NCBI RefSeq assembly: GCF_003820355.1
Contig: NZ_RPOK01000001.1
Span: 1,018,847 to 1,082,846 of the forward strand
Source of the DNA: Paralteromonas sediminis
Lineage (GTDB): Bacteria; Pseudomonadota; Gammaproteobacteria; Enterobacterales; Alteromonadaceae
Direction of reading: 5' to 3'
DNA length: 64,000 nt
A program made the position numbers and the translations under genes. Under the pieces are notes generated by a model. It made no database searches and was not told the DNA's origin. It worked only from the letters and a program-made list of their open reading frames with translations. Positions within the stretch are counted from its first letter, which is position 1, and the number at the start of each line of letters is the position of its first letter. Positions 35,281 through 44,323 of the stretch are shown piece by piece.

Positions 35281-36746
35281 TCAGTGAAAATGTGATGAGA
35301 ATGCTTAAATTTCTTACACAGCTTTCGGTATTGAAAACTGAAACCTGGGAACATGGCAGTGACTTTACCACTCTTACTTTTGTACCAGGAATTGCATCCG
35401 CCGTTATGCCATACTGTCGAGGCCATTTCTTTGTGGATCATTTCTGTGTATTCCTGTTCAGCTTCAGCAGTAACTTCAACCGCTGCTATATTCGCTCTTT
35501 CAACCAGTTGTATGGCATTAAGTATATATTTCATTTGCGACTCGATAACGAATATCGCGGATGTATGACCAATACCTGTATTGGGGCCTGTCACAATAAA
35601 TAAGTTGGGAAAATCTGGCGTGCTAATCCCTAAATAGGCTCTTGGGTATTCCTCCCAAAATGCACTGAGTGACTTGCCATTTCTGCCTATGACCGGATAA
35701 GAAATAATGCCGTCGGTTGCATCATAACCCGTGCCATACACCATCACATCTACGTCAATAGTGTTACCGGACGCGGTGTTAATGCCTGTAGGTGTAAACG
35801 ACGTAATGCCATCCAACTTGTCATGGAAAATTGTATTAGGGTGGGCGAGTGCAGGATAAAGTGTACTTGATACAATAATGCGTTTGCACCCTATAGTGTA
35901 ATCAGGTGTAAGTTTTGCCCTTAACTCATCATCGGAAATCTGTGCTTTTAAATGGCGTTTGGCTGGGCGTTCACCAATAAGTCGTAGAAGTAGGGGAGAG
36001 TATTTGAAAGCGACAATGCGAAATTCCAATAACCAATAAATCAACCAGCGCAATGCCTTATAGGCCCATGGTTTACTGAGCAGTTTTCGTTGCCAGGGCT
36101 TGAATACTCTATCCCACCTTGGCAGTACCCAATGCGGTGTGCGTTGAAATACGTGTAATTCTTTAACCTTGTCGATGATGGCGGGAATCACTTGAGCAGC
36201 ACTGGCACCACTTCCCATTATGGCCACAGATTTATTGGATAAATCCACGCCGTGGTTCCAGTCGTTAGTATGAAATGCTGCGCCTTGAAAGCGCGCTTGG
36301 CCTTTGATTTTTGGTATGACAGGCGTACTTAATGGACCAGAAGCATTAATGACGAATTTGGCTTCAATAGTGTCAGAGTCATTGATCCTAATATGCCATT
36401 GCTTTTCATCTTCTTGCCAGCAGACCTGAGTAACATTGGCATGAGTTTGTGTTTTGTTTGCGAGTCCGTATTTCTTGAACACTTTCTTTGTATAGCTCTC
36501 TAGTTCCGCCTGCTCTGCAAACATCCGACTCCAGGGCTCGGGTTCGAAAGACAACGAATACAGCGGCGATTGCACATCTACAGCCGCACCCGGATATCGG
36601 TTTTGTACCCAAGTACCACCAACAAATGGGCGCCGCTCTAAAATTAGAAAATCAGTGATGTTTTGCTTGAGCAAGTGAATTGCCGCGCATTGACCACCAA
36701 AGCCACTTCCAATAATTACAACACGATAACGCTTCACGTCATTCAA
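35277..36746 (-). CDS. Baeyer-Villiger-type flavin monooxygenase
   Basis: 489 residues. Two Rossmann motifs (IIGSGFGG at about 10-17 for FAD, IMGSGASA at about 177-184 for NADPH) flank the Baeyer-Villiger fingerprint FxGxxxHxxxW, here FQGAAFHTNDW. TGPNTGIGHTS follows near the C-terminus. It would insert oxygen next to a ketone to give an ester or lactone; substrate unknown. First gene of the monooxygenase-SDR-hydrolase (-DUF1428) operon. Confidence 0.93.
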   Translation of the reverse strand: MNDVKRYRVVIIGSGFGGQCAAIHLLKQNITDFLILERRPFVGGTWVQNRYPGAAVDVQSPLYSLSFEPEPWSRMFAEQAELESYTKKVFKKYGLANKTQTHANVTQVCWQEDEKQWHIRINDSDTIEAKFVINASGPLSTPVIPKIKGQARFQGAAFHTNDWNHGVDLSNKSVAIMGSGASAAQVIPAIIDKVKELHVFQRTPHWVLPRWDRVFKPWQRKLLSKPWAYKALRWLIYWLLEFRIVAFKYSPLLLRLIGERPAKRHLKAQISDDELRAKLTPDYTIGCKRIIVSSTLYPALAHPNTIFHDKLDGITSFTPTGINTASGNTIDVDVMVYGTGYDATDGIISYPVIGRNGKSLSAFWEEYPRAYLGISTPDFPNLFIVTGPNTGIGHTSAIFVIESQMKYILNAIQLVERANIAAVEVTAEAEQEYTEMIHKEMASTVWHNGGCNSWYKSKSGKVTAMFPGFSFQYRKLCKKFKHSHHIFTE

Positions 36747-37382
36747 ACAATATTTAAAATCAATATGATAGTGTTGTACCTTGTTGCGCGGCTTGGTTCA
36801 AGAATTAGTCAAAATGTTGAGTTCAAATATACTGGTACAGCATTTCGGGGTTAGTCAATTGTTGTTGCTTCGCCACCATTCGATCTATCAGAGCGTTTGT
36901 TGTTGTATTTTCATCGCCAACCTGTAAGCCATTCCTGAGCTTCTTCAACGCCGTTCAATCTAGGTGTGAAACGATTAAGTAGCTGATTATTTTATTTTTT
37001 AAGGTGAGTTCAATTCATTCTGGCAATGACGACTAAAATAGCTTACTTGTCATAATGGCCAGAATATAGCGCCTCTTCTCACAGTATAAAAAATTCCAAT
37101 TTAATAAAATATTTTTAATAAAATATGTAAAAAAAGTAAAATATTCTTGATTCTTTATGGCCATTTTGTTTAATTAGCCAACAAAGGAATGCTAATTGGC
37201 ACCCCTCAATGGTCTCAGGAGCTCAGAAAAATCAGATTAAATACGTGGCGCATTACCACATCAAACTGTTTGTACGTCGTTAGCCAAGCAATCCGGTTTC
37301 TGGCTTCTGGAGCACAAATTTTCTGCAATTTCTGTGACAAAACAGACTAAAACCCGTGACTACACAATCTAAAGGGATAGAT
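36747..37382. other. 636-bp AT-rich region between divergent operons
   Basis: No gene seen. The stretch 37080-37150 is almost pure A/T. The region must carry promoters for the monooxygenase operon (leftward) and the receptor (rightward). I could not place either with confidence. Confidence 0.4.
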
Positions 37383-40300
37383 ATGAAGGCAAGACAACTA
37401 TCGAGAACCGCCATCGCTGTAAGTACAGCGTTACTGGTTAGTACCAGTGTGCCCATGATGGCTTACGCGCAAGACAGTCAGGCAACTGCCGACAAAGAGA
37501 AAGACGAGATTGAGGTGATTCAGGTCACAGGAATTCGTTCGTCGCTGCGTGAAAACCTCAACAACAAGCGTTTTTCTGATTCAATAGTAGATTCTATCAA
37601 CACCGAAGACATCGCCAAAAACCCAGATAAAAACATGGCTGAAGCACTGCAACGTGTGGCTGGTGTGCAAATTGAGCGTCAGTTCGGTGAAGGATCTAGA
37701 ATTTCTATTCGTGGTACCTCGCCTTCATTAACCAATACCCTTGTTAACGGCCAATCTGCTAAGTCTGCCTCGTATTTACCCGGTCAGTCTGAGAGCAATG
37801 CGTTTAACTTTTCTAATATCCCAGCTGAGCGGGTATCAAAGATTGAAGTACATAAATCTGCCCGAGCTGACTTAGACGCTGGCGGTATCGGTGGAACGGT
37901 AATCCTGCACACTAAAAAGCCCTTAGAGCAAGAAGATGGCTATGGTTATGTGAACATTGAGGGTGAATACAATGATTCATCTGAAAAATCGTCACCGCAG
38001 ATTTCAAGTGCTTACAACTTTGTTAATGACGATCACACATTCGGTGCATCGATTGCAGTAAGCTTACAGCAGCGTAACGCTTTCCGTTCTGGCTATGAGT
38101 CAGGCGGTATCGGTGCCGGAACTGGTTTTCAGCAAACTGATGCTATTGCATGCCCAACAGAGGAATGTTTAGCCAGCGATATCAAATTGCGTCATATGAA
38201 TGGCCATAACCTGATTATTACCCGTCACATGGCGCTTAATGGATACACCTACGGTGATTTGGAAGCCGTAGCCGGTAATGGCGACTCATACTGGCCTACC
38301 AATGATCCAGCCAACTCCGGTGTGTGGAACAACAATACCCAGAACTGGGGGCAGTTAGACGAGGTCATGGACCCGACATATATCGACCCTACGTGGGGAT
38401 TGTTCTGGGGTAGCCGTCGAAGTGGCGGTTTAGGCCAGACTGCGCCTAAGCACATTGGTAATATGCTTTATTCACCAGCGTTCCAAACCGACGAAAGTCG
38501 CTTGGATACCACAGTAAATCTGCAATGGGCACCCACCGATGACTTGAGCATAAACCTTGAGTTAAACCGCAACAGTTCTGACCGTGACAACAAAAACGAT
38601 AACTTGTACGCTCAAACATTCCGTATGAGCCAACTGCTCTACAGTAATGGTGAAGAAGGCATTGACCCGCGTTTAGTCATGGACCCGGTCAACGATATAG
38701 TGTTATCAGCATACTACCCAGTAGACGGTGTAAACCTAGTACGCGGTGCAGGTATGGTATGGGACGGAAACAATTACTATGGCGGCGATATTCGATGGGG
38801 TGAAATGATCCGCCGCGACTCTAACGATCGCAGTGGAACCGAAACAGAACAGGACCGTTTCCATCTGACCGTGGATTACACTGTCGATGACTTTATCGTC
38901 AAACTGCAAGCAGGACGAACAACTGCTGAGAGTACAGTAATGGATCGTGGGACTACACTGGCGACCCGGTACGGCGATTATGAAACACCTTATTCAGGTG
39001 ACGATGCATCGCTGCAAATCCCTACTTACGAGGGCGTTAACTTAGGCTACGCCTATAACCCGGATACCGGCAAGATCTATTGGGGGGTACACGCCGATCC
39101 GTCACTAACTGGTGATGAATTGGCTGCTGCACAACAACGTGCGGAAACTTTCTTGCTGGCACCGACCAACGAATTCTATCTGCTTACCGGCGGACTGAGT
39201 AATTCTGCTCGCTACCGTGAAAACGTAGAAGATTTCTTCCAGGCTGATGTAACTTGGCAGCTGGATAATCGTTTTTACATCGACAGCGTAAAATTCGGTG
39301 CTAAATACCGTGATATTAGCCGTGACCAAACTTACTTTACTGAAAGCGCCCGTTTCCACGGATACGCGAATGAAGCCAGTGAGTTCCCTTTGATTCTGGC
39401 TGAAGAAATTGTGGGTGGCACTGTATCTGGTTTGGATACAGCCGGACACGACATCCCCAGTGAATACTTCGATATTGATCAAAACAAACGGTCAGCCCTG
39501 CTGAACGACCACTTCTTGGTATTACATTCCGAAGGTACGCCAAACAAAGGGGCGTGTGAGGATGCTATTGCAGCATCTGGGTCTGATCAGTACTACGGTT
39601 GTCGTTCGGGCATGACTGAGTCTAAAGGCAGTTTCTATGATGTCACTGAAGAGTTACTTGCCTACTATGCGATGGTCAATTTCAGTGGTGAAAATTTCCG
39701 CGGTAACCTAGGTATTCGCGTGGTCGATACAGACCGTGAGTCCATTGGCCGTGAAGTGGCAAAAGATGAAAACGGTCAATTATTATCTTACCCCTCTGAT
39801 CCAAGTGATCCAGGTTATATTGCAGAGTTAGCGGGCTTTAACCAGTATGTACCACTTGTACAAACCAGTGGTACCAAAGATTACTTACCAAGCTTTAACA
39901 TTGCCTACAATCTGGCGGACGATTTGATTCTTCGTGCTGCAGCTTCGAAGAACATCTCACATCCTAGCCTGACGCAAATGAGAAGTAACTTCTATTTGGT
40001 CACTGAGCGCTATCGTCTTTACACCGATGGCCGTCAACAAGACTTAACTGACGAAGGCCTGGCTGAACGTTTGCCTATGGATTCTCAGCGTCGCGGCTCT
40101 GTGGGTAACCCTAACTTAGGCTCTTACACTTCGGTTAACAGCGAGATTGGTGTTGAGTGGTACTTTGATAAGTCATCAATATTCGCGATCACCGGGTTCC
40201 AAAAAGACATCAAAAACATGGTCCGCTCAACCTCTCGGGTACAAAACCTGGATTATCTTGGTGATGAAGGTACAACCGACAGTAATGGTTATCCTATCTT

Positions 40301-41102
40301 TGGTGACTATGTGGTGAGCTCTTACTTCAACACAGGTGAGCAAAAAGTTAAAGGGGTTGAAGTACAACTTCAGCATGATTTTGGAACCGGGTTTGGTGGG
40401 ATCATTAACTATACCTACACCGATGTGCCAGACCAATCATTCATTACGTCTGAGTTCGCTTATGAAATTGGCGATATGACGGATATCGAAACCCACCAGA
40501 GCGACCCTTCGCAACGTGAGTACTTCGAAGTGACAGGTTTTACTACTAAAACCACGAAGCAAACTGAGCCTATGTTCGGTCAGTCAAAAGACACTTTGAA
40601 TGCCTCGGTATACTATGAAGATGACGACTACTCGGTACGTCTTTCATACAATTATCGCAGTGAGTTTGCGAATCAGAGCACCAGTGAAGGTGTGCGCTTT
40701 ACTGACGCGCGTTCACAGTTAGACTTCAAAGCCACTTATCAGATCATGGAAAACCTGGTAGCTAGCTTCGCTGTTACTAACCTGACTAACGAGAACGTAG
40801 TTCACTATCTGGATACATCACAAATTGTTCAAGACCCTGTTATCAACCGCATGCAGTGGATTGATGAGTTGGACGAAAATGGTGTAGCCACTGGCAATCG
40901 CATTATCGCCACTGACGATGATGGTAATCAGATTATTGAATCATCGATTACCGGCGATGCAGCCTTTGAGATGCTGGCTCAAGCCAGTGGTGTGTCTGTA
41001 GAAGAGCTCAAGCCTTACTACCAGAGCACGGTTAATCAAATTGTGGTCAATGAATGGACCAATGGTCGCCGTTTCTATATTGGTGTTAACTACACCTTCT
41101 AA
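37383..41102 (+). CDS. TonB-dependent receptor, large carbohydrate-type
   Basis: 1239 residues from ATG 37383 with AAAGGGA about 6 bp upstream; an in-frame GTG at 37356 is less likely. Signal peptide ends AYAQ. A TonB box-like IEVIQVTGI precedes the plug (KNPDKNMAEALQRVAGVQIER, ISIRGTSPSLTNTLVNG). A long beta-barrel ends in the outer-membrane signature RRFYIGVNYTF. The plug pattern is that of the Caulobacter/Xanthomonas-type receptors that import sugars, but no carbohydrate genes lie beside it. No FecR or TonB partner nearby. Confidence 0.95.
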   Translation: MKARQLSRTAIAVSTALLVSTSVPMMAYAQDSQATADKEKDEIEVIQVTGIRSSLRENLNNKRFSDSIVDSINTEDIAKNPDKNMAEALQRVAGVQIERQFGEGSRISIRGTSPSLTNTLVNGQSAKSASYLPGQSESNAFNFSNIPAERVSKIEVHKSARADLDAGGIGGTVILHTKKPLEQEDGYGYVNIEGEYNDSSEKSSPQISSAYNFVNDDHTFGASIAVSLQQRNAFRSGYESGGIGAGTGFQQTDAIACPTEECLASDIKLRHMNGHNLIITRHMALNGYTYGDLEAVAGNGDSYWPTNDPANSGVWNNNTQNWGQLDEVMDPTYIDPTWGLFWGSRRSGGLGQTAPKHIGNMLYSPAFQTDESRLDTTVNLQWAPTDDLSINLELNRNSSDRDNKNDNLYAQTFRMSQLLYSNGEEGIDPRLVMDPVNDIVLSAYYPVDGVNLVRGAGMVWDGNNYYGGDIRWGEMIRRDSNDRSGTETEQDRFHLTVDYTVDDFIVKLQAGRTTAESTVMDRGTTLATRYGDYETPYSGDDASLQIPTYEGVNLGYAYNPDTGKIYWGVHADPSLTGDELAAAQQRAETFLLAPTNEFYLLTGGLSNSARYRENVEDFFQADVTWQLDNRFYIDSVKFGAKYRDISRDQTYFTESARFHGYANEASEFPLILAEEIVGGTVSGLDTAGHDIPSEYFDIDQNKRSALLNDHFLVLHSEGTPNKGACEDAIAASGSDQYYGCRSGMTESKGSFYDVTEELLAYYAMVNFSGENFRGNLGIRVVDTDRESIGREVAKDENGQLLSYPSDPSDPGYIAELAGFNQYVPLVQTSGTKDYLPSFNIAYNLADDLILRAAASKNISHPSLTQMRSNFYLVTERYRLYTDGRQQDLTDEGLAERLPMDSQRRGSVGNPNLGSYTSVNSEIGVEWYFDKSSIFAITGFQKDIKNMVRSTSRVQNLDYLGDEGTTDSNGYPIFGDYVVSSYFNTGEQKVKGVEVQLQHDFGTGFGGIINYTYTDVPDQSFITSEFAYEIGDMTDIETHQSDPSQREYFEVTGFTTKTTKQTEPMFGQSKDTLNASVYYEDDDYSVRLSYNYRSEFANQSTSEGVRFTDARSQLDFKATYQIMENLVASFAVTNLTNENVVHYLDTSQIVQDPVINRMQWIDELDENGVATGNRIIATDDDGNQIIESSITGDAAFEMLAQASGVSVEELKPYYQSTVNQIVVNEWTNGRRFYIGVNYTF

Positions 41103-41137
41103 GCGACAAAGCGCCAGACAACGTTTGGCACCAATAT

Positions 41138-41163
41138 AAAAGGCGAGCTGATGCTCGCCTTTT
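41138..41163 (+). terminator. Intrinsic terminator of the TonB receptor gene
   Basis: AAAAGGCGAGC-TGAT-GCTCGCCTTTT, a strong stem with an UUUU end. Confidence 0.9.
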
Positions 41164-41225
41164 CATTTATTCGATGGTCTATCGAGATACCTAGGTCACC
41201 ACTTCCGTAGTCAACGTCCCATCCA

Positions 41226-41807
41226 CTACTCAGGGGTTGTACCGTTTTTGGTAGTGACCGATTCAGTTGTTGGTTGTGTTGAAATAACCTCAGTTGAGTT
41301 GACATAGTTTACAGGGGCTAAGCCACTTACAGGCTTGTACATTTCATAAACTAATTCATCCACTTTTTCTTTTGCATTAATCCATTTATCTGGACCACCA
41401 CCAGTAACATACGTCGCTTGAGCAATTTTTTCACTCATAGATGTATCGGTTATCCAGATATTTGCGAAATGCATATACATGGTTATATCCCATGTCCAGT
41501 TAGCGACGTAGAACGCAAACGCATCACAATCGTCAAGATGAGAATCGATAATAGTGGGGTGCCATGCTTGATGCTTCTCTACATAGTTGGCTCTTATAGT
41601 TTTTGTTTCTGAATTATGGGTATTAAAAGCGTTAGTGAGTGCATCATGGAAATTTTGGCGCACTGCATCATGCCGAGCTACGCAAATTTTCTTTGGTGGC
41701 GCTTTTTGAAAAGCTGAAATTGTTTGTTTTGCTGCGCAGCCAGCTAAACCAAATAGAGCCGCAGGTATCAAAAGCTGAATAAGTTGTTTTTGCAAAATAT
41801 TGTCCAT
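41226..41807 (-). CDS. Lipoprotein resembling the Sbal_3080 family
   Basis: 193 residues. Lipoprotein signal with lipobox LAGC (Cys about 25). The mature part has ICVARHDAVRQNFHDAL, the DDCDAFAFYVANWTWDITMYM segment, which is aromatic and probably beta-structured, and IAQATYVTGGG. This order recalls the Sbal_3080 lipoprotein family of Shewanella, which has no known role. Membrane anchoring is secure; the family name is from pattern memory. Confidence 0.75.
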   Translation of the reverse strand: MDNILQKQLIQLLIPAALFGLAGCAAKQTISAFQKAPPKKICVARHDAVRQNFHDALTNAFNTHNSETKTIRANYVEKHQAWHPTIIDSHLDDCDAFAFYVANWTWDITMYMHFANIWITDTSMSEKIAQATYVTGGGPDKWINAKEKVDELVYEMYKPVSGLAPVNYVNSTEVISTQPTTESVTTKNGTTPE

Positions 41808-42070
41808 AAGTTTTTTTTAATCTTCCATAAACCCACGGTAACTTTATATAAATCTATCATCAAGCGATATTTGGTTTCATTGTGCTTGGGTTTTTTTCAG
41901 CTGAGAGTTAATTCATATATGGTTAGCTTTTCCTTACGTGATAGTAAAGAAATTACTGTAGTAATACTTGGTGGAACGTGACCGCGTAGGCTAGCTTTAT
42001 AATTTTTTAACCTCTTTGTACTACCTTTATGTTCGAAAACAATCCTTTTCAGCCCTTTAGAAACAAAGAA

Positions 42071-42088
42071 CCCCGCGAAATAGCGGGG
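42071..42088 (-). terminator. Intrinsic terminator of ssrA
   Basis: CCCCGC-GAAATA-GCGGGG stem. Read leftward it comes 13 bp after the tmRNA 3' end and is followed by TTCTTTGTTT. Confidence 0.85.
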
Positions 42089-42101
42089 CTCAGCGTTTAA
42101 T

Positions 42102-42461
42102 TGGTGGAGCTGGCGGGATTTGAACCCGCGTCCAGAAAGTGTCTACCGTTGGTACTACATGCTTAGTTTGTCTTCTATTTAACTACTTGGAACTCCGACA
42201 AACAGGATTTCCTTGCAGCTGGCCTGATACTGTTTCGCGGTTCAACCTCAGACAAGTTTCCCTCGCTATTCTACTTAAATGACCTTCCGAATCCCCGCTA
42301 GCAGAAAAAGACTGAGGTGGAAGGGCCTATACCGGTTATTAAGCGGCTAGTGCGTAGTTTTCGTCGTTTGCGACTATTTAAATGCGGCTTTTTAAAGAGG
42401 CAAACCGCACCTCTGCATGCACCTCGGGCGTCCTAAATCCTGTCGAATCCTGATCAGCCCC
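42102..42461 (-). ncRNA. ssrA: Transfer-messenger RNA
   Basis: 360 nt. The 5' end GGGGCTGATCAGGATTCGAC and the 3' end with a T-loop GGTTCAAATCC and terminal ACCA pair into a tRNA-Ala-like acceptor. The tag frame at 42339-42371 reads ANDENYALAA then TAA, identical to the tag of several gammaproteobacteria. It rescues stalled ribosomes with SmpB, whose gene lies 5.3 kb upstream on the same strand. The 3' end of ssrA is a classic integration site, but I see no integrase next to it. Confidence 0.97.
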
Positions 42462-42504
42462 AAAATGTTCTAACATGATAGCACAGACGTTGAAGCCTGA
42501 TCTA

Positions 42505-43143
42505 TCAGCGGTTTAGCCTTTGCCTTTGCTTTTTGAACACAAAGAGACCAGTTAGGGCTGAAACGATTAAAAACCAGACAGTGGGTGCAGGTACATTGTT
42601 CACAGATGTTACACTGATGTTGTCAATAAAATTGCCCACAGTGCCGCTGTAAGGGTTTACTGTTGAAAACCAAAGCGAAGTAGTGCTGGTGGTTGAGACA
42701 AACGATCCTTTAAAAAATGACCATTCACCTACAATATGGTCGTCCATTATCTGGTTGAAAAAAGACACATCGTTGCTATCGCTAAGGCCGATTTCAAAAG
42801 CTTCCTTGTTACTTTGTCTGGCACGATAAGCAAATGAGACATCGTAGGTTTGGCCCACATTTGTTTGAAACGTTTGGAAAATACCAAATTGCTTCTTGCC
42901 ATTGGAATGGGCGTTGAGTTCAGCAAACTGGTTACCCTCAGTGGCATCGATACCTTTGAAGTTATCCCATATCTCAATGGTACTGCCGTTCCAGCCATTC
43001 ACGTCTTCGGCATAGAACCATTTCCATTTCCCTTGCTGTACGTCGTTGTCTTCAAAGCTGCCATTAATGATTAAATTGGCAGAAGCGGGTAGGGCAGCTA
43101 GGCACGCCATGGCCAACAGAGCAGTTTTTATGCGTTTTATCAT
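42505..43143 (-). CDS. Exported PEP-CTERM-like protein with DUF642-like domain
   Basis: 212 residues. Signal peptide to about 22 (ASANLIINGSFED marks the mature start). A beta-sandwich of the DUF642/carbohydrate-binding type follows: WKWFYAEDVNGWNGSTIEIW, NQFAELNAH, IFQTFQTNVGQTYDVSF and NFIDNISVTSV. C-terminal tail VPAPTVWFLIVSALTGLFVF followed by KKQRQR, a PEP-CTERM-like anchor. The N-terminal 35 residues resemble those of the next gene upstream (43180-44175), so the two are paralogous there. Confidence 0.85.
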   Translation of the reverse strand: MIKRIKTALLAMACLAALPASANLIINGSFEDNDVQQGKWKWFYAEDVNGWNGSTIEIWDNFKGIDATEGNQFAELNAHSNGKKQFGIFQTFQTNVGQTYDVSFAYRARQSNKEAFEIGLSDSNDVSFFNQIMDDHIVGEWSFFKGSFVSTTSTTSLWFSTVNPYSGTVGNFIDNISVTSVNNVPAPTVWFLIVSALTGLFVFKKQRQRLNR

Positions 43144-43179
43144 GTTAATAAACCTTCCGGGTTAGTTGGGCGAGAGCAG

Positions 43180-44175
43180 TTAGGCTGCTGCCTGAACTGC
43201 GTCTGCTCCGTCTTCACTTCCTCGTCTGTCTTTTAACAGATAAAGTGCGATGAATATCAATAGTGGGAATAACCACACAGGCGGCTCTGACACCACTTGC
43301 AACGTTTTCTCGTCAGTTGTTTTGGCAACGGCTTCGAGGAGAGGTGGATCGATTACGGGTGGATCACCAGGTAAAACCGGCTTTTTGCCACCTGACGGTT
43401 CAGGATCACCTGCTTCCGGTTGTTCACCGCCTGACGTACCTGTTTCTGGCGTATTGGAGTGAGTTCCGCCTTCTTCTTCCGGGGTGCTAGGTACTGGATC
43501 TTCTGAGGGCGGTATTTGCGCCTCAGGTAACAAGTTCGGTTCAGATACAGGTTCATTGCCGGGCAGTTCACTTTCCCCACTCTGGCTGCCAGTACTGGCG
43601 ATTGGGTCGTTGCCTGATTGAGAATCTGTGCCTGAACCTTGCGCAGGACGGGTTAAACCCGGTAGGTCTGTTCTGACAATAGGCGAATCAGTTGATCCAG
43701 GAAATCCACCAAAGCCTAGTGTGCCGAGTTGTCCAATGGAACCTCCAGTGAGTTGTCCCCTAGAAGAGCCAAAGCTTTGCGCACCTAAAATAGTCATTCT
43801 ACGGCTGTCGCCTTCCGTTGCGCCCAAGACTTGATCCCACGAGTTGCTGCCTGCTGCGTTCCAGGTGTATAGCTCTTCTTCTGACAATACCTTTTTATTA
43901 GCATCACGCTGTATAGGATACAATGGGCCGTCGGGAATAGGTTCTACGTCAGTAAAACTGGTAATACATACTGTAGTAAGCGTAAAGCACCCTTTTACAA
44001 ACCGGTATTTCTCGGTACCGCTTAGGGTATTGAGATCTTCGGTGTTAAACCAGTGCCAGCTCTTCTTTTGAATTTCATTAGGCTGAATTTCACTTCCAGT
44101 GAACAAGTTTGCATTACTCGCAAAGCTCAACAAGCTCAAGCTCACCAAAAGGGAAATTCCTTTTATCTTCAACAT
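43180..44175 (-). CDS. Exported low-complexity protein with PEP-CTERM-like tail
   Basis: 331 residues. Signal peptide to about 22. The start of the mature part, SWHWFNTEDLNTLSG, parallels WKWFYAEDVNGWNG of the neighbouring protein, but the beta-sandwich is not continued. Instead there is a Gly/Ser stretch (SIGQLGTLGFGGFPGS) and a long Pro/Glu/Gly/Ser-rich region (about 170-275). The C-terminus VSEPPVWLFPLLIFIALYLL then KDRRG is a PEP-CTERM-type tail. Probably a surface protein that diverged from its neighbour by replacement of the domain core. 36 bp separate the two genes, so they may be co-transcribed. Confidence 0.75.
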   Translation of the reverse strand: MLKIKGISLLVSLSLLSFASNANLFTGSEIQPNEIQKKSWHWFNTEDLNTLSGTEKYRFVKGCFTLTTVCITSFTDVEPIPDGPLYPIQRDANKKVLSEEELYTWNAAGSNSWDQVLGATEGDSRRMTILGAQSFGSSRGQLTGGSIGQLGTLGFGGFPGSTDSPIVRTDLPGLTRPAQGSGTDSQSGNDPIASTGSQSGESELPGNEPVSEPNLLPEAQIPPSEDPVPSTPEEEGGTHSNTPETGTSGGEQPEAGDPEPSGGKKPVLPGDPPVIDPPLLEAVAKTTDEKTLQVVSEPPVWLFPLLIFIALYLLKDRRGSEDGADAVQAAA

Positions 44176-44267
44176 GGTAATTTCCTTGAATTTTGGATCT
44201 CAGAAATATTACCGCCACTTTTTATAGGGTTGGGTGTATCAATTAATACCTAAGTATTTGAAATAAA

Positions 44268-44297
44268 AAAGCCAGCACCTACGGTAAGTGCTGGCTT
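44268..44297. terminator. Terminator after the tricorn-like protease gene
   Basis: AAAGCCAGCAC-CTACGGTAA-GTGCTGGCTTT; A and T runs on both sides make it usable in both directions, though both neighbours read leftward. Confidence 0.85.
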
Positions 44298-44323
44298 TGC
44301 CAAAAGGAGGAATCCTGATAGAA

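Noticed and set aside
42102-42461. Genomic island inserted at the ssrA 3' end
   Set aside because: No integrase, no repeated ssrA 3' end and no phage-type genes in the neighbouring DNA.
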